A stretch of DNA of 64,000 nucleotides, from the NCBI RefSeq assembly GCF_900107605.1, contig NZ_FNQJ01000012.1, positions 23,968 through 87,967 on the forward strand. The letters run 5' to 3'. The notes under the pieces were generated by a model that was not told the origin of the DNA, ran no database searches, and worked only from the letters and a program-made list of their open reading frames with translations. This document shows positions 18,316 to 26,718 of this stretch, in pieces. The stretch is from Acidovorax soli. GTDB lineage: Bacteria; Pseudomonadota; Gammaproteobacteria; Burkholderiales; Burkholderiaceae_C. Within the stretch, counting starts at the first letter, position 1, and every line of letters starts with the position of its first letter. A program made the translations under genes and the position numbers.

Positions 18316-21300
18316 TCAATGGAAATCCCGGCTGCCCTGCAGCGCCTGCGCCATGCGGCCCAGCAGCGGTGTGAGGTCTTTGCAGCGCTGGGCCACCAAG
18401 TGGCGCACCACGGCCTGGCCGCCGGGGCCATGGGCGCTGCATTGCCACAGGCCCTCCACCGCCAGCAGTTGCGAGCCGAGCAGCGCCTGGCGCCAGGTCT
18501 CGACCAGCGCGGGCCAGACGATCACGTTGACCGGGCCGGTCTCGTCCTCCAGCGTGACAAACATCGTGCCCTTGGCCGTGCCGGGGCGCTGGCGCACGGT
18601 GACGATGCCACAGGCGCGCACCTTGCGACCGTGGGGGACGCTGTGCAATTGCAGAGCGGTCTGCAAACGCCAGCGCGCCAGGCGCGGACGCAGCAGGGCC
18701 AGCGGGTGGCGGCGCAGCGTGAGACCGGTGGCGGCGTAGTCGAACACAATTTCTTCGCCCTCGGGCGCGGCGGGCAGGGCCAGCGGCGCTTCGTGCACCG
18801 GTACCTCGCGCCACAGGGCGGGGGCGGTGTGCTGCGCGGCCGCCTCCCACATCTGCTGGCGCCGGTGGCCCGACAGGCTGGCCAGCGCATCGGCGGCGGC
18901 CAGGGCCTGCAGGTCTTGTGTACCCAGCTGGGCGCGCAGGGCCAGGTCTTCTGTGCTGGTGAACGGCGCAGCGGCACGGGCCTGCACCAGGCGCTGCGTG
19001 GCGCTGGCCTGCAGGCCGCCGACCAGGCGCAGGCCCAGGCGCACGGCCGGTTGCGGCAGCGGCGGCGTGGGCAGCCCCCTGGCGGGCCGCAGGCGTTCGG
19101 CCGGGCCTTCGAGCGTGCAATCGCTGTCGCTGCAGGTCACGTCGATGGGCAGCACGCGCACGCCGTGGCGGCGCGCGTCCTGCACCAGTTGCGAAGCGGT
19201 GTAAAAGCCCATGGGCAGCGCGTTGAGCAGCGCCGCCAGAAAACACGCGGGCTCGTGGCACTTGAGCCAGCTGCTGGCATAGGCCAGCAGGGCAAAGCTG
19301 TGGGCATGGCTTTCGGGAAAGCCGTATTCGCCAAAACCGAGCATCTGCTGGAAGATGGCTTGCGCAAACGCGGGGCGGTAGCCCTTGGCCAGCATGCCTT
19401 TCACCAGGGGTTCCTCGAACCGGTGCACGCCGCCCTTGCGCGTCCAGGCCGCCATGGAGCGGCGCAGGTCATCGGCCATGCCCGGCGTGAAGTCCGCCGC
19501 AATCATGGCGATCTGCATCACCTGCTCCTGGAAGATCGGCACGCCCAGCGTGCGCGCCAGGGCGGCTTCGAGCTCGGGCTTTTCGAGCTGCAGCGCCTCA
19601 CCCCTGCGCCGGCGCTCACGCGCCTGCAGGTAGGGGTGCACCATGCCGCCCTGAATGGGCCCGGGCCGCACGATGGCCACTTCGACCACCAGGTCGTAGA
19701 ACACGCGCGGCTGCAGGCGCGGCAGCATGCTCATCTGCGCGCGGCTCTCGATCTGGAACACGCCAACGGTGTCGGCGGCGCAAATCATGTCGTAGGTGGC
19801 GGCATCCTCGCGCGGGATGTCGGCCAGGCCCCAGCGTTCGCCGCGCAGCGCAGCACGCAGATCCAGGCAGCGGCGCAACGCGCTGAGCATGCCCAGCGCC
19901 AGCACATCGACCTTGAGCAGGCCCATGGCATCGAGGTCGTCCTTGTCCCACTGGATGACGCTGCGCCCTTCCATGCTGGCGGGCTCCACGGGCACCAGCC
20001 GCGTGAGCTTGCCCTGGGTGAGCACAAAGCCGCCCACATGCTGGCCCAGGTGGCGCGGAAAGCCCTTGAGCTGCGCGGCCAGCTCCAGCCACAGCGCGGC
20101 CTGGTGCGCCGACAGCGGCACGCCCCGGTCGCCAGCCAGCTGCTGCAGGCGGTCGGCGGCCATGTCTTCGTCAAACCAGTGGTGGTCTTTGGCAAAGGCA
20201 TCGACCAGCACCGGTGCCACGCCCAGCGCCTTGCCCACGTCGCGCAGGGCGCTGCGCGTGCGGTAGCTGGTGACCACGGCGGTGATGGCGGCGCGCTCGC
20301 GGCCGTATTTGGCGTAGATGTACTGGATGACCTCTTCGCGCCGGTCGTGCTCGAAGTCCACATCGATGTCCGGCGGCTCGCTGCGCTCCTTGCTGATGAA
20401 GCGCTCGAACAGCAGGTGCGAATCCTCGGGGTTGACCGCCGTGATGCCCAGCACATAGCAGACCACCGAGTTGGCGGCCGAGCCCCGCCCCTGGCACAGG
20501 ATGCCCCGGCTGCGCGCAAAGCGCACGATGTCGTGCACGGTCAGGAAGTACATCTCGTACTGGCAGTGCGCAATCAGCGCAAGCTCCTTGTCGATCTGCG
20601 CGGCAATCCAGTCGGGCACCCCCTGGGGATAGCGGCCTTGGGCCCCCTCTTGTGCCAGCCACGCCAATGCCTGGGCAGGCGTCATGCCGGCGGGCACGGT
20701 CTCTTGCGGGTAACGGTATTTGATTTCATCCAGGCTGAAGCTGCAGCGCGCGGCCACCGTGAGCGTGGCGGCCAGCAGTTCGGGCGGGTAGATGCCGGCC
20801 AGGCGCACGCGCTGGCGCAAATGGCGTTCGGCATTGGGCTGCAGCGCAAAGCCGCATTCGGCCACGCTGCAGCCCCGCCGCACGGCGGTGATCACGTCCT
20901 GCAACGGCTTGCGCGAACGGGCATGCATGTGCACATCGCCCGCTGCCACCAGCGGCAGGCCCAGCGCCGCGCCCGCGCGCTGCAGCGTGGCCAGCCACAG
21001 GCTGTCGTCGGGGGCCAGGTGCAGCTCTGCCGCCAGCCAGAGGTGGGCATCGAAATTTGAACAAAATTGACCTATAGCGCTTGATATGCAAGCGCTGAAA
21101 GCTACAAAATCAGAAGCATCAAAGCACTCGCGGCGGGGGACGAGCAGCAGCTCGCAGCCCTCCAGGAGGTTGAACGGGCTGCCCGGGCCGACCTGGTATT
21201 GCCCCTTGGGCACCGCCGCCCGCGCTGCGGTGATGAACTCGCACAGATTGCCCCAGCCCTCGCCATCCCGAGCCAGGGCCACCAGGCGCAGCTTTCCCCA

Positions 21301-21540
21301 CGCAAACTCGCTGCCCACGATAAGGTGCAAGCCCCATTCCCTGGCGGCCTCCCAGGCGCGCACCACGCCTGCCACCGAGCATTCATCGGTCAGCGCCAGG
21401 GCCCGGTAGCCCAGTTGGGCAGCACGCGCCACCAGCTCTTTCGGATGGGAGGCGCCGCGCTGGAAACTGAAGTTGGACAGGCAATGCAGCTCGGCATAGC
21501 CCGGCAAGGGCGCAGGGGACGGCACTGTGACAGACGCCAT
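18316..21540 (-). CDS. dnaE2: Error-prone DNA polymerase III alpha subunit DnaE2 (ImuC)
   Basis: The 1074-residue protein starts MASVTVPSPAPLPGYAELHCL. It has the N-terminal PHP domain (YRALALTDECSVAGVVRAW) and the C-family polymerase catalytic Asp residues in SEPPDIDVDFEHDR (near 390) and DAMGLLKVDVLALGM (near 541), plus a C-terminal OB fold (VNVIVWPALVETW). DnaE2 acts with ImuA and ImuB in SOS-induced lesion bypass. Two oddities: a dispersed AGCGCTT repeat is inserted in frame near residues 140-160 (DFVAFSACISSAIGQFCSNF), and a MITE-like element separates this gene from imuB. The insertion lies outside the catalytic motifs, so activity is plausible. Confidence 0.94.
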   Translation of the reverse strand: MASVTVPSPAPLPGYAELHCLSNFSFQRGASHPKELVARAAQLGYRALALTDECSVAGVVRAWEAAREWGLHLIVGSEFAWGKLRLVALARDGEGWGNLCEFITAARAAVPKGQYQVGPGSPFNLLEGCELLLVPRRECFDASDFVAFSACISSAIGQFCSNFDAHLWLAAELHLAPDDSLWLATLQRAGAALGLPLVAAGDVHMHARSRKPLQDVITAVRRGCSVAECGFALQPNAERHLRQRVRLAGIYPPELLAATLTVAARCSFSLDEIKYRYPQETVPAGMTPAQALAWLAQEGAQGRYPQGVPDWIAAQIDKELALIAHCQYEMYFLTVHDIVRFARSRGILCQGRGSAANSVVCYVLGITAVNPEDSHLLFERFISKERSEPPDIDVDFEHDRREEVIQYIYAKYGRERAAITAVVTSYRTRSALRDVGKALGVAPVLVDAFAKDHHWFDEDMAADRLQQLAGDRGVPLSAHQAALWLELAAQLKGFPRHLGQHVGGFVLTQGKLTRLVPVEPASMEGRSVIQWDKDDLDAMGLLKVDVLALGMLSALRRCLDLRAALRGERWGLADIPREDAATYDMICAADTVGVFQIESRAQMSMLPRLQPRVFYDLVVEVAIVRPGPIQGGMVHPYLQARERRRRGEALQLEKPELEAALARTLGVPIFQEQVMQIAMIAADFTPGMADDLRRSMAAWTRKGGVHRFEEPLVKGMLAKGYRPAFAQAIFQQMLGFGEYGFPESHAHSFALLAYASSWLKCHEPACFLAALLNALPMGFYTASQLVQDARRHGVRVLPIDVTCSDSDCTLEGPAERLRPARGLPTPPLPQPAVRLGLRLVGGLQASATQRLVQARAAAPFTSTEDLALRAQLGTQDLQALAAADALASLSGHRRQQMWEAAAQHTAPALWREVPVHEAPLALPAAPEGEEIVFDYAATGLTLRRHPLALLRPRLARWRLQTALQLHSVPHGRKVRACGIVTVRQRPGTAKGTMFVTLEDETGPVNVIVWPALVETWRQALLGSQLLAVEGLWQCSAHGPGGQAVVRHLVAQRCKDLTPLLGRMAQALQGSRDFH
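21060..21122 (-). repeat. AGCGCTT palindromic repeat inserted in frame in dnaE2
   Basis: The core is AGCGCTTG-atatg-CAAGCGCT at 21076-21096. Read on the minus strand the flanks give GATTTTGTAGCTTTC on one side and ATAGGTCAATTTTG on the other, matching the arrangement of intergenic copies. The segment keeps the dnaE2 frame open and encodes about 20 residues in a region between the PHP and polymerase motifs. Confidence 0.75.
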
Positions 21541-21544
21541 GGCC

Positions 21545-21818
21545 TTAGAGACTGTTCTCGATCTCGCAGGGGATCGCGTTGGAGCGCAATCGGGATGAGT
21601 GGATGCTTCGGATGCGCCGCATGGGCTGGTGCCCATGCAAGCAGCCGGGGCGTCCAATCGCCCGATTTCGCTCCAACCCATCGGGCAGTGGTCTTTGCGG
21701 GCGGTCTGCGGCGTTGCGGCGCTTGTGGATAGCCGGGCTATCCACTGCACACCGCGCCTTGCATCCCATCCCGCAAAGACCGCTGCGCGACCCCTGGGAG
21801 ATCGTGAACAGGCTCTTA
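21545..21818. mobile_element. MITE-like element between imuB and dnaE2
   Basis: Terminal inverted repeats GAGACTGTTCTCGATCTC (21548-21565) and GAGATCGTGAACAGGCTC (21798-21815) match at 16 of 18 positions and are flanked by a TTA duplication on each side. The interior holds several inverted repeats: GTTGGAGCG/CGCTCCAAC (21578, 21669), GGTCTTTGCGGG/CCCGCAAAGACC (21690, 21770) and GTGGATAGCC/GGCTATCCAC (21725-21745). It has no transposase gene. The right TTA is, on the minus strand, the TAA stop of imuB. A 3-bp TNA duplication is known for the IS1031 group of the IS5 family, so a parent of that type is an inference. Confidence 0.75.
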
Positions 21819-23336
21819 CCCATAGATGCCGTGCAGGAACCAGCGGTGCGGCTGCGCGGCCGTGAACGCGCTTTGCATCGCGCCCTCCTGCATCGCGCCG
21901 CCAGCGGGCGGCACCCACCGCTCGCGGAACACCCACACCAGCCCCGCCACATCGTTGTGCGCCACAAAATAATCGCGCAGCGCCAACCCCGCACAGGAAT
22001 GGCCCGGGTCGCCAGCGCCCTCGCCTGCGGCCGACCACCAGCCCGCCTCGAACCGGTGCGGCCCCGCCAGCAGGCGCAGCAAGCCGTGGTGACAGGGACG
22101 GTTGCCCTGCACCGCCAGCCGCCGGGGTGGGCGCAGCAGCCAGGTGGGCCACAGGGTGGCGTCGGGGGCATGCGTGTCGGCGGCAGGGGTGCCGGGGTGG
22201 GCGCGGTCATGGTTCAGCACCTCGGTCGCCGGGCGCCATTGCTGCATGTGCTCGGGCCGGTGGTCGGCCTGCAGCACGGGGGCCACCACCTGGCTGGACC
22301 CCAGGCGGGCCGACAGGCGCTCCAGCAACTGGTGCAAGGCCTCGCCTGGCGCTGAAGCCGGGTCGTCACGGCCACCGCCCACAAGATCGCCGGGCGGCAG
22401 CAGGCTCGCGCTGCGGTGCGGCAATGGGGCCGACTCCAGCAGGCGCAGCGTGATCTGGTTGACCGGTGCCGCCAGGGCCGTGCGCGCCAGGTTTTCCGAC
22501 AGCAGGCGCCGCAGGTGCGCCATGTCCTGCGTGGCCTGGGCGGTGCGCACCGGCAGGGCCTGCGTGGGGGCAATGGCCACACCGTCGATGCGCCGCAGGT
22601 CGTGGCGCCAGGCCAGCTCCAGCGCCACTGCGCCCTGCTGCCGCGCCTGCAGCCAGCCCTGCAGGGCCGCGAGGCAGCGGCTGGCACTCCAGAGCAGCGC
22701 ATCGGCCGATTCGGCCAGTGCGGGCAGCTCGGCGGTCAGCACAAACTGCTCGGGCAGCTCCAGCCAGGCGTGGGCTTCGGGAGCGTCGCCCAAGGCCTGG
22801 TCCAGCACCCGCAACACCTGGCCACCAAAACGCCTGGCCACCCCGGCACGCGGCAGCGCCCGCAACGCCCCCCAGGTGCGACAACCCATGCGCTCCAGGC
22901 TGGCCACATGCGGGCGCAGTGCGGTCAGCGTGTGCAAGGGCAAGCCGTCCACACCCGGCTCCACGCCCTGCCCTGGTGGCACACGCCCCGCCTGCGCCAT
23001 ACGCAACCAGGCCTGCGCCACCAGGGCTGTCGGCCCGCAGCCCCACGCCGTCTGTGTGCCTGGTGGTTGCACCCGCACTTCCCGGGTGGCCGTGTGTGCA
23101 GGCGGTCCGCCAGATGCATCGGCCCAGGCCTGCAGCACCTGCGCCCGCAAGGCATCGCGCCCGCCCCAGAGCCGCTCGGTGGTGGACACCTCCAACAGCA
23201 CGGCGTCGCCATCCACCAGGGCCACGCGCGGCGTAAAGCGCAAAGCCCACCAGCCCGCCGCCGCGGCTTGCACAGCGGCGCCCGGAGGTGCCGCAGGCTC
23301 ATCGCACCATGGCAACGGCAGTGCGATCCAGTGCAT
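21816..23336 (-). CDS. imuB: Y-family polymerase-like protein ImuB
   Basis: The 506-residue protein begins MHWIALPLPWCDEPA and has the degenerate Y-family fold of ImuB (LVDGDAVLLEVSTTERLWGG; helix-hairpin region LERMGCRTWGALRALPRAGVARRFG). ImuB lacks polymerase activity in known cases and links DnaE2 to the beta clamp and ImuA. The C-terminus ends RWFLHGIYG with its TAA stop lying exactly in the target duplication of a MITE-like element. It overlaps imuA by 38 bases. In the SOS mutasome it acts as the hub protein. Confidence 0.9.
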   Translation of the reverse strand: MHWIALPLPWCDEPAAPPGAAVQAAAAGWWALRFTPRVALVDGDAVLLEVSTTERLWGGRDALRAQVLQAWADASGGPPAHTATREVRVQPPGTQTAWGCGPTALVAQAWLRMAQAGRVPPGQGVEPGVDGLPLHTLTALRPHVASLERMGCRTWGALRALPRAGVARRFGGQVLRVLDQALGDAPEAHAWLELPEQFVLTAELPALAESADALLWSASRCLAALQGWLQARQQGAVALELAWRHDLRRIDGVAIAPTQALPVRTAQATQDMAHLRRLLSENLARTALAAPVNQITLRLLESAPLPHRSASLLPPGDLVGGGRDDPASAPGEALHQLLERLSARLGSSQVVAPVLQADHRPEHMQQWRPATEVLNHDRAHPGTPAADTHAPDATLWPTWLLRPPRRLAVQGNRPCHHGLLRLLAGPHRFEAGWWSAAGEGAGDPGHSCAGLALRDYFVAHNDVAGLVWVFRERWVPPAGGAMQEGAMQSAFTAAQPHRWFLHGIYG

Positions 23337-24156
23337 GGCCCCTCCTCTCTGGCGCGCCCCGCCCAGGCGCCAGCACCGGACGCATAGTCAGCGCTGGCAC
23401 CGCACTGTGACGCACCGCTGTTGCACCGGTCACCCCCTGCGCTGCGCGCCGCCGCGCGGCCTGCGCCGCCAGCACCTGGGCCAGACGGGGGTGGCAGCCC
23501 GGCAGATCCAGCCCCTGCACCAGGGGCGGCCCTCGGCGCTTGAGGATCTGCACCTGCATGCCAGGCGATAGGACGGCATCCCCTGGCAGGGCCAGCCCCT
23601 GCACCTGCAGCCGCAGCAAGGCCGGCGACGCCTGCGGTGCGGCACGGACCGGGCGAAACACCCACAGCAACTGCTGTTGTTGCGCCGCCGCCAGCTGCAA
23701 GCGGCGCAAGGCCGCAGGGAGTGCCTGCGGCAGCCAGGCCATGACGGCCAGCACATCGCGGCAGCGCAGCGCCTGCTCGGCCGCCCAGAGCGCCGCCTTG
23801 GCGTTGTCGGGCCGCACGACGCACAAGCGCTGTGCCGGCAACCCCTGCGCCCTGAGCGCCGGGCCAAAGGGCTCGCACGGTGGCGCCACCACCACCACGG
23901 CCCCCACGCGCCGAGCCACTGCCTGCGCCAGTGCAGGCAGCACCAGTTGCCATTCGTGCAGGCCCACCATGGGTTGCAATACCTCGCTCATCGCCCCCAC
24001 GGGCCAGCCACCGCCCGGCAGTTGCGCATCCAGCAGCGCGTATCCGGTGGGCTGCGCGGACTGCGGGCCCGCGCCCAATGCGTCTGCATGCCAGACACCA
24101 GGCATGGCGGACGGCAAATCGAGCGCAACCCGCAAAGTGGAGCGTGGCGCAATCAT
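23299..24156 (-). CDS. imuA: ImuA, RecA-like SOS mutagenesis protein
   Basis: The 285-residue protein has the ImuA pattern: TGYALLDAQLPGGGWPVGAMSEVL near residue 40 (RecA-like Walker region without a full GKT) and WAAEQALRCRDVLAVMAWLP further on. ImuA proteins support DnaE2-dependent lesion bypass. A long palindrome with a LexA-type core lies 19 bases before its start, so the imuA-imuB-dnaE2 unit is most likely repressed by LexA and induced by DNA damage. Confidence 0.88.
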   Translation of the reverse strand: MIAPRSTLRVALDLPSAMPGVWHADALGAGPQSAQPTGYALLDAQLPGGGWPVGAMSEVLQPMVGLHEWQLVLPALAQAVARRVGAVVVVAPPCEPFGPALRAQGLPAQRLCVVRPDNAKAALWAAEQALRCRDVLAVMAWLPQALPAALRRLQLAAAQQQQLLWVFRPVRAAPQASPALLRLQVQGLALPGDAVLSPGMQVQILKRRGPPLVQGLDLPGCHPRLAQVLAAQAARRRAAQGVTGATAVRHSAVPALTMRPVLAPGRGAPERRGHALDRTAVAMVR

Positions 24157-24174
24157 GGTGGTGGCAAGGGTTCA

Positions 24175-24216
24175 GAAGACAGGAATACTGTGAATATACA
24201 CAGTATTCCTGTCTTC
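24175..24216. promoter_or_regulatory. LexA-type operator inside a 42-bp perfect palindrome upstream of imuA
   Basis: Arms GAAGACAGGAATACTGTG (24175-24192) and CACAGTATTCCTGTCTTC (24199-24216) are perfect inverted repeats around AATATA. The core CTGTGAATATACACAG fits the CTGT-N8-ACAG LexA box. The palindrome extends 11 bp beyond the LexA core on each side, longer than the box needs. Confidence 0.85.
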
Positions 24217-24530
24217 CACCACCAACCACCCAGCCAGAAGAAAAGAGACGCTTTGGGGCCGCTACAACATGCGCATCACCCCATCGCACCAGTCGGCCAC
24301 AGTGCTTCACGCCCACCAGAGCCACTTCGGCCAGGCCCACGGCCTCGCCTTGCCACTGTTCGAGCAGATCGCCCTGGTGCCCAGGGTGGGAGCCAGCCGG
24401 CCTCGATCAACGCCTTTTGCCATGCCTGCAGCCGGGTGTCGGCAAAGGCGAGCGCGCGGCCGGCCTCCTGCCTGGCGGAGGCCGGCAAGCTTGCCTGGAC
24501 TGTTTCCACTGCGCAAAGGCGTCCGCCAGC
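24217..24530. other. Region between imuA promoter and CoA-transferase terminator with no confident gene
   Basis: About 310 bases carry open frames on both strands, but none has a recognisable motif, a good ribosome-binding site or codon pattern that stands out. It may be a decayed gene. I see no RNA gene. Confidence 0.5.
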
Positions 24531-24552
24531 AAAAGGCCCGCTTGCGCGGGCC
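24531..24552 (-). terminator. Terminator after the CoA-transferase genes
   Basis: A perfect 7-bp stem GGCCCGC (24535-24541) and GCGGGCC (24546-24552) is followed, on the minus strand, by TTTT. It lies 27 bases past the stop of the subunit B gene. Confidence 0.65.
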
Positions 24553-24579
24553 CGTGCTATGGCAGGTCAAGCAGTGCCT

Positions 24580-25218
24580 TCAGGGCAGCAGCGTGACACC
24601 CGTCTTGGCCTGGAGGGCATCGAACGTGACGCCCGGCGCCAGCTCCACCACCTTGAGGCCCAGCGGCGTCACGTCCATCACGGCCAGGTCGGTGATGATG
24701 CGGTCGACCACGCCCACGCCCGTGAGGGGCAGCGTGCACCGGGGCAGGATTTTCAGGTCTTCGGTGCCGTCTTTCTTGCGCGCCACATGCTCCATGAGCA
24801 CGATCACACGCTTGACGCCGGCCACCAGGTCCATGGCGCCGCCCATGCCCTTGACCATCTTGCCGGGGATCATCCAGTTGGCCAGGTCACCCTGCTCGCT
24901 GACCTGCATGGCGCCCAGGATGGACAGGTTGATCTTGCCGCCGCGGATCATCGCGAAGGACTGGTCCGAACTGAAGATGGACGAGCCGGGGATGGTGGTC
25001 ACGGTCTGCTTGCCAGCGTTGATGAGGTCGGCATCCACCTTGTCCTCGGTGGGGAAGGCCCCGATGCCCAGCATGCCGTTCTCGGACTGCAGCCACACCT
25101 CCTTGTCACCGGTGAAGTTGGCCACCAGCGTGGGAATGCCGATGCCCAGGTTCACATAGAAGCCGTCTTCGAGTTCTTGGGCCGCACGGGCGGCCATCTG
25201 GTCTTGGGTCCAGGACAT
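24580..25218 (-). CDS. 3-oxoacid CoA-transferase, subunit B
   Basis: The 212-residue protein has the family I CoA-transferase beta-subunit motif with the catalytic Glu in [12 protein letters not shown], and [19 protein letters not shown]. It moves CoA from succinyl-CoA to acetoacetate or 3-oxoadipate. I start it at [13 protein letters not shown], with AAAGG upstream; a TTG two codons earlier is possible. The partner subunit A gene lies 67 bp upstream on the same strand. A nearby carboxymuconolactone-decarboxylase-like gene makes 3-oxoadipate (PcaIJ role) as plausible as acetoacetate (ScoAB). Confidence 0.9.
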   Translation of the reverse strand: MSWTQDQMAARAAQELEDGFYVNLGIGIPTLVANFTGDKEVWLQSENGMLGIGAFPTEDKVDADLINAGKQTVTTIPGSSIFSSDQSFAMIRGGKINLSILGAMQVSEQGDLANWMIPGKMVKGMGGAMDLVAGVKRVIVLMEHVARKKDGTEDLKILPRCTLPLTGVGVVDRIITDLAVMDVTPLGLKVVELAPGVTFDALQAKTGVTLLP

Positions 25219-25285
25219 GTTCAAGCCTTTCTAATCGATTGAGGACAGGGCTTGCCGATTCGCGGCTGCGGCCTGTCCCGCAAGG

Positions 25286-25987
25286 TTATTTCGTTTCGGT
25301 GATGGTTCTTTTCTCGATGCGCTTTTCAGGGTGGGCGTTGAGCACGATGCGGTGCACATAGATGCCGGGCAGGTGAATCTGGTCGGGGTCGATCGCGCCC
25401 GTCTCCACCACCTCTTCCACCTCCACGATGCAGATCTTGCCGGCCATGGCGGCGGCCGGGTTGAAGTTGCGTGCCGTCAGGCGAAACTGCAGGTTGCCCG
25501 ACTGGTCGGCGCGCCAGGCCTTGACCAGCGACACTTCGGGCACCAGCGAGCGCTCCATCACATAGGTTTCGCCATCGAACTCGCGCAGCTCCTTGCCCTC
25601 GGCCACGATGGTGCCCACGCCGGTCTTGGTGAAGAAGGCCGGGATGCCCGCGCCGCCCGCGCGCAGCTTCTCGGCCAGCGTACCCTGGGGCGTGAATTCC
25701 AGCTCCAGTTCGCCCGCCAGGAACTGGCGCTCGAATTCCTTGTTCTCGCCTACATAGGACGAGATCATCTTCTTGATCTGGTGCGTTTCGAGCAGCTTGC
25801 CCAGGCCAAAGCCGTCCACGCCCGCGTTGTTGGAGATCACGGTGAGGTTCTTCGCCCCCGAATCGCGCAGCGCATCGATGAGTGCCTCGGGAATACCGCA
25901 CAGGCCGAAGCCGCCCACGGCCAGCAACTGGCCATCGGCCACCACGCCTTCAAGGGCCTTGGCTGCGGAAGGAAATAACTTTTTCAC
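25286..25987 (-). CDS. 3-oxoacid CoA-transferase, subunit A
   Basis: The ~233-residue protein has the alpha-subunit signatures LLAVGGFGLCGIPEALIDAL and ISNNAGVDGFGLGKLL, followed by GTLAEKLRAGGAGIPAFFT. It binds CoA and pairs with subunit B encoded downstream. Two adjacent GTG codons can start it; the second (25987) is better spaced from the AAGGAG box. It faces a PAS-LuxR regulator gene across 76 bp containing a TACTAC palindrome. Acetoacetate and 3-oxoadipate are both possible acceptors. Confidence 0.9.
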   Translation of the reverse strand: MKKLFPSAAKALEGVVADGQLLAVGGFGLCGIPEALIDALRDSGAKNLTVISNNAGVDGFGLGKLLETHQIKKMISSYVGENKEFERQFLAGELELEFTPQGTLAEKLRAGGAGIPAFFTKTGVGTIVAEGKELREFDGETYVMERSLVPEVSLVKAWRADQSGNLQFRLTARNFNPAAAMAGKICIVEVEEVVETGAIDPDQIHLPGIYVHRIVLNAHPEKRIEKRTITETK

Positions 25988-26020
25988 CACGATCTCCTTG
26001 ATAGTTTTGATGCGCTACGA

Positions 26021-26044
26021 TACTACGTAGATGGATAAGTAGTA
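26021..26044. promoter_or_regulatory. Candidate operator TACTAC-N12-GTAGTA
   Basis: An inverted repeat TACTAC (26021-26026) and GTAGTA (26039-26044), with an inner CTACGTAG palindrome (26023-26030), lies between the CoA-transferase genes and the divergent PAS-LuxR gene. Its position suggests the binding site of that regulator, or of RNA polymerase controls for both genes. Confidence 0.45.
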
Positions 26045-26063
26045 CCCCGTAAAGATTTGCACT

Positions 26064-26609
26064 ATGGACGTTGATTACAGACTGGCTTTCGAATTTGCCC
26101 CCGTGGGTCTGGTGCTCTCGCGCAACCGCACCATGATGGACTGCAACCGGCTGGTCTGTGAAATGTTCGGCGCCTCGCGCGAAGTGTTGATCGGGCAATC
26201 GTTCGAGGTGCTCTACCCCAGCACCGACGAGTACGAACGCCTGGGGGCGCACATGGAACCCATTTTGAACGCCAAGGGCCACTATGCCGACAGCCGCATC
26301 ATGAAGCGGGCCAACGGCGAAGTGTTCTGGTGCCACGTGTCGGGCCGCGCCCTCAATCGCGAAGCCCCCCACGAATCGGGCATCTGGAGCTTTGAAGACC
26401 TCAGCTCGCAGCGCACCGTCAAGGCCGAACTCACGGGGCGCGAACGCGAAGTGGCCGCCAAGCTGCTGGAAGGCCTGACCTCCAAGGAAATCGGCAAGAC
26501 CCTGGAGATCAGCCACCGCACCGTGGAAATCTACCGTGCCCGCCTGATGCGCAAGTACAACGCCTCCACCGCGGCCGATCTGGTGCACAAGCTGGTGGCG
26601 GGAGCATAG
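26064..26609 (+). CDS. PAS-LuxR transcriptional regulator
   Basis: The 181-residue protein has an N-terminal PAS domain (FAPVGLVLSRNRTMMDCNRLVCEMFG, ending with the PAC-like RANGEVFWCHVSGR) and a C-terminal LuxR helix-turn-helix (LTGREREVAAKLLEGLTSKEIGKTLEISHRTVEIYRARLM). It has no receiver domain, so it probably senses a ligand or redox state directly through PAS. It is divergent from the CoA-transferase operon, its likely target. The DNA-binding call is firm, the signal is unknown. Confidence 0.9.
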   Translation: MDVDYRLAFEFAPVGLVLSRNRTMMDCNRLVCEMFGASREVLIGQSFEVLYPSTDEYERLGAHMEPILNAKGHYADSRIMKRANGEVFWCHVSGRALNREAPHESGIWSFEDLSSQRTVKAELTGREREVAAKLLEGLTSKEIGKTLEISHRTVEIYRARLMRKYNASTAADLVHKLVAGA

Positions 26610-26634
26610 GCTCCCCCTGAGTCGTTTCGCGCCT

Positions 26635-26649
26635 TCCCCCTGAGGGGGA
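26635..26649. terminator. Hairpin after the PAS-LuxR gene
   Basis: TCCCCC-tga-GGGGGA forms a tight 6-bp stem; the preceding CTCCCCCTGAGTCG is similar in sequence, giving a direct-repeat look. It has no T-tract, so termination is uncertain. It resembles GC-rich 3'-end repeats that I associate with this family. Confidence 0.4.
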
Positions 26650-26718
26650 CACTACCACTGGCCTGGCCAAGCCAGTTCTACGGGCGACAGGAAGCAGTCC
26701 AAGCGCAAGAGCGCACCG

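Noticed and set aside
17620..21060. A very long plus-strand ORF (over 1100 codons) opposite dnaE2
   Set aside because: It is His/Gln/Ala-rich with no domain, and lies antisense to a well-supported polymerase gene; such frames are a by-product of high GC content.
18316..22152. A dnaE2 frame open to 22152 giving about 1278 residues
   Set aside because: The extra N-terminal part reads through the MITE-like element and part of imuB in another frame. The family start motif YAELHCLSNFSF lies shortly after the ATG at 21540.
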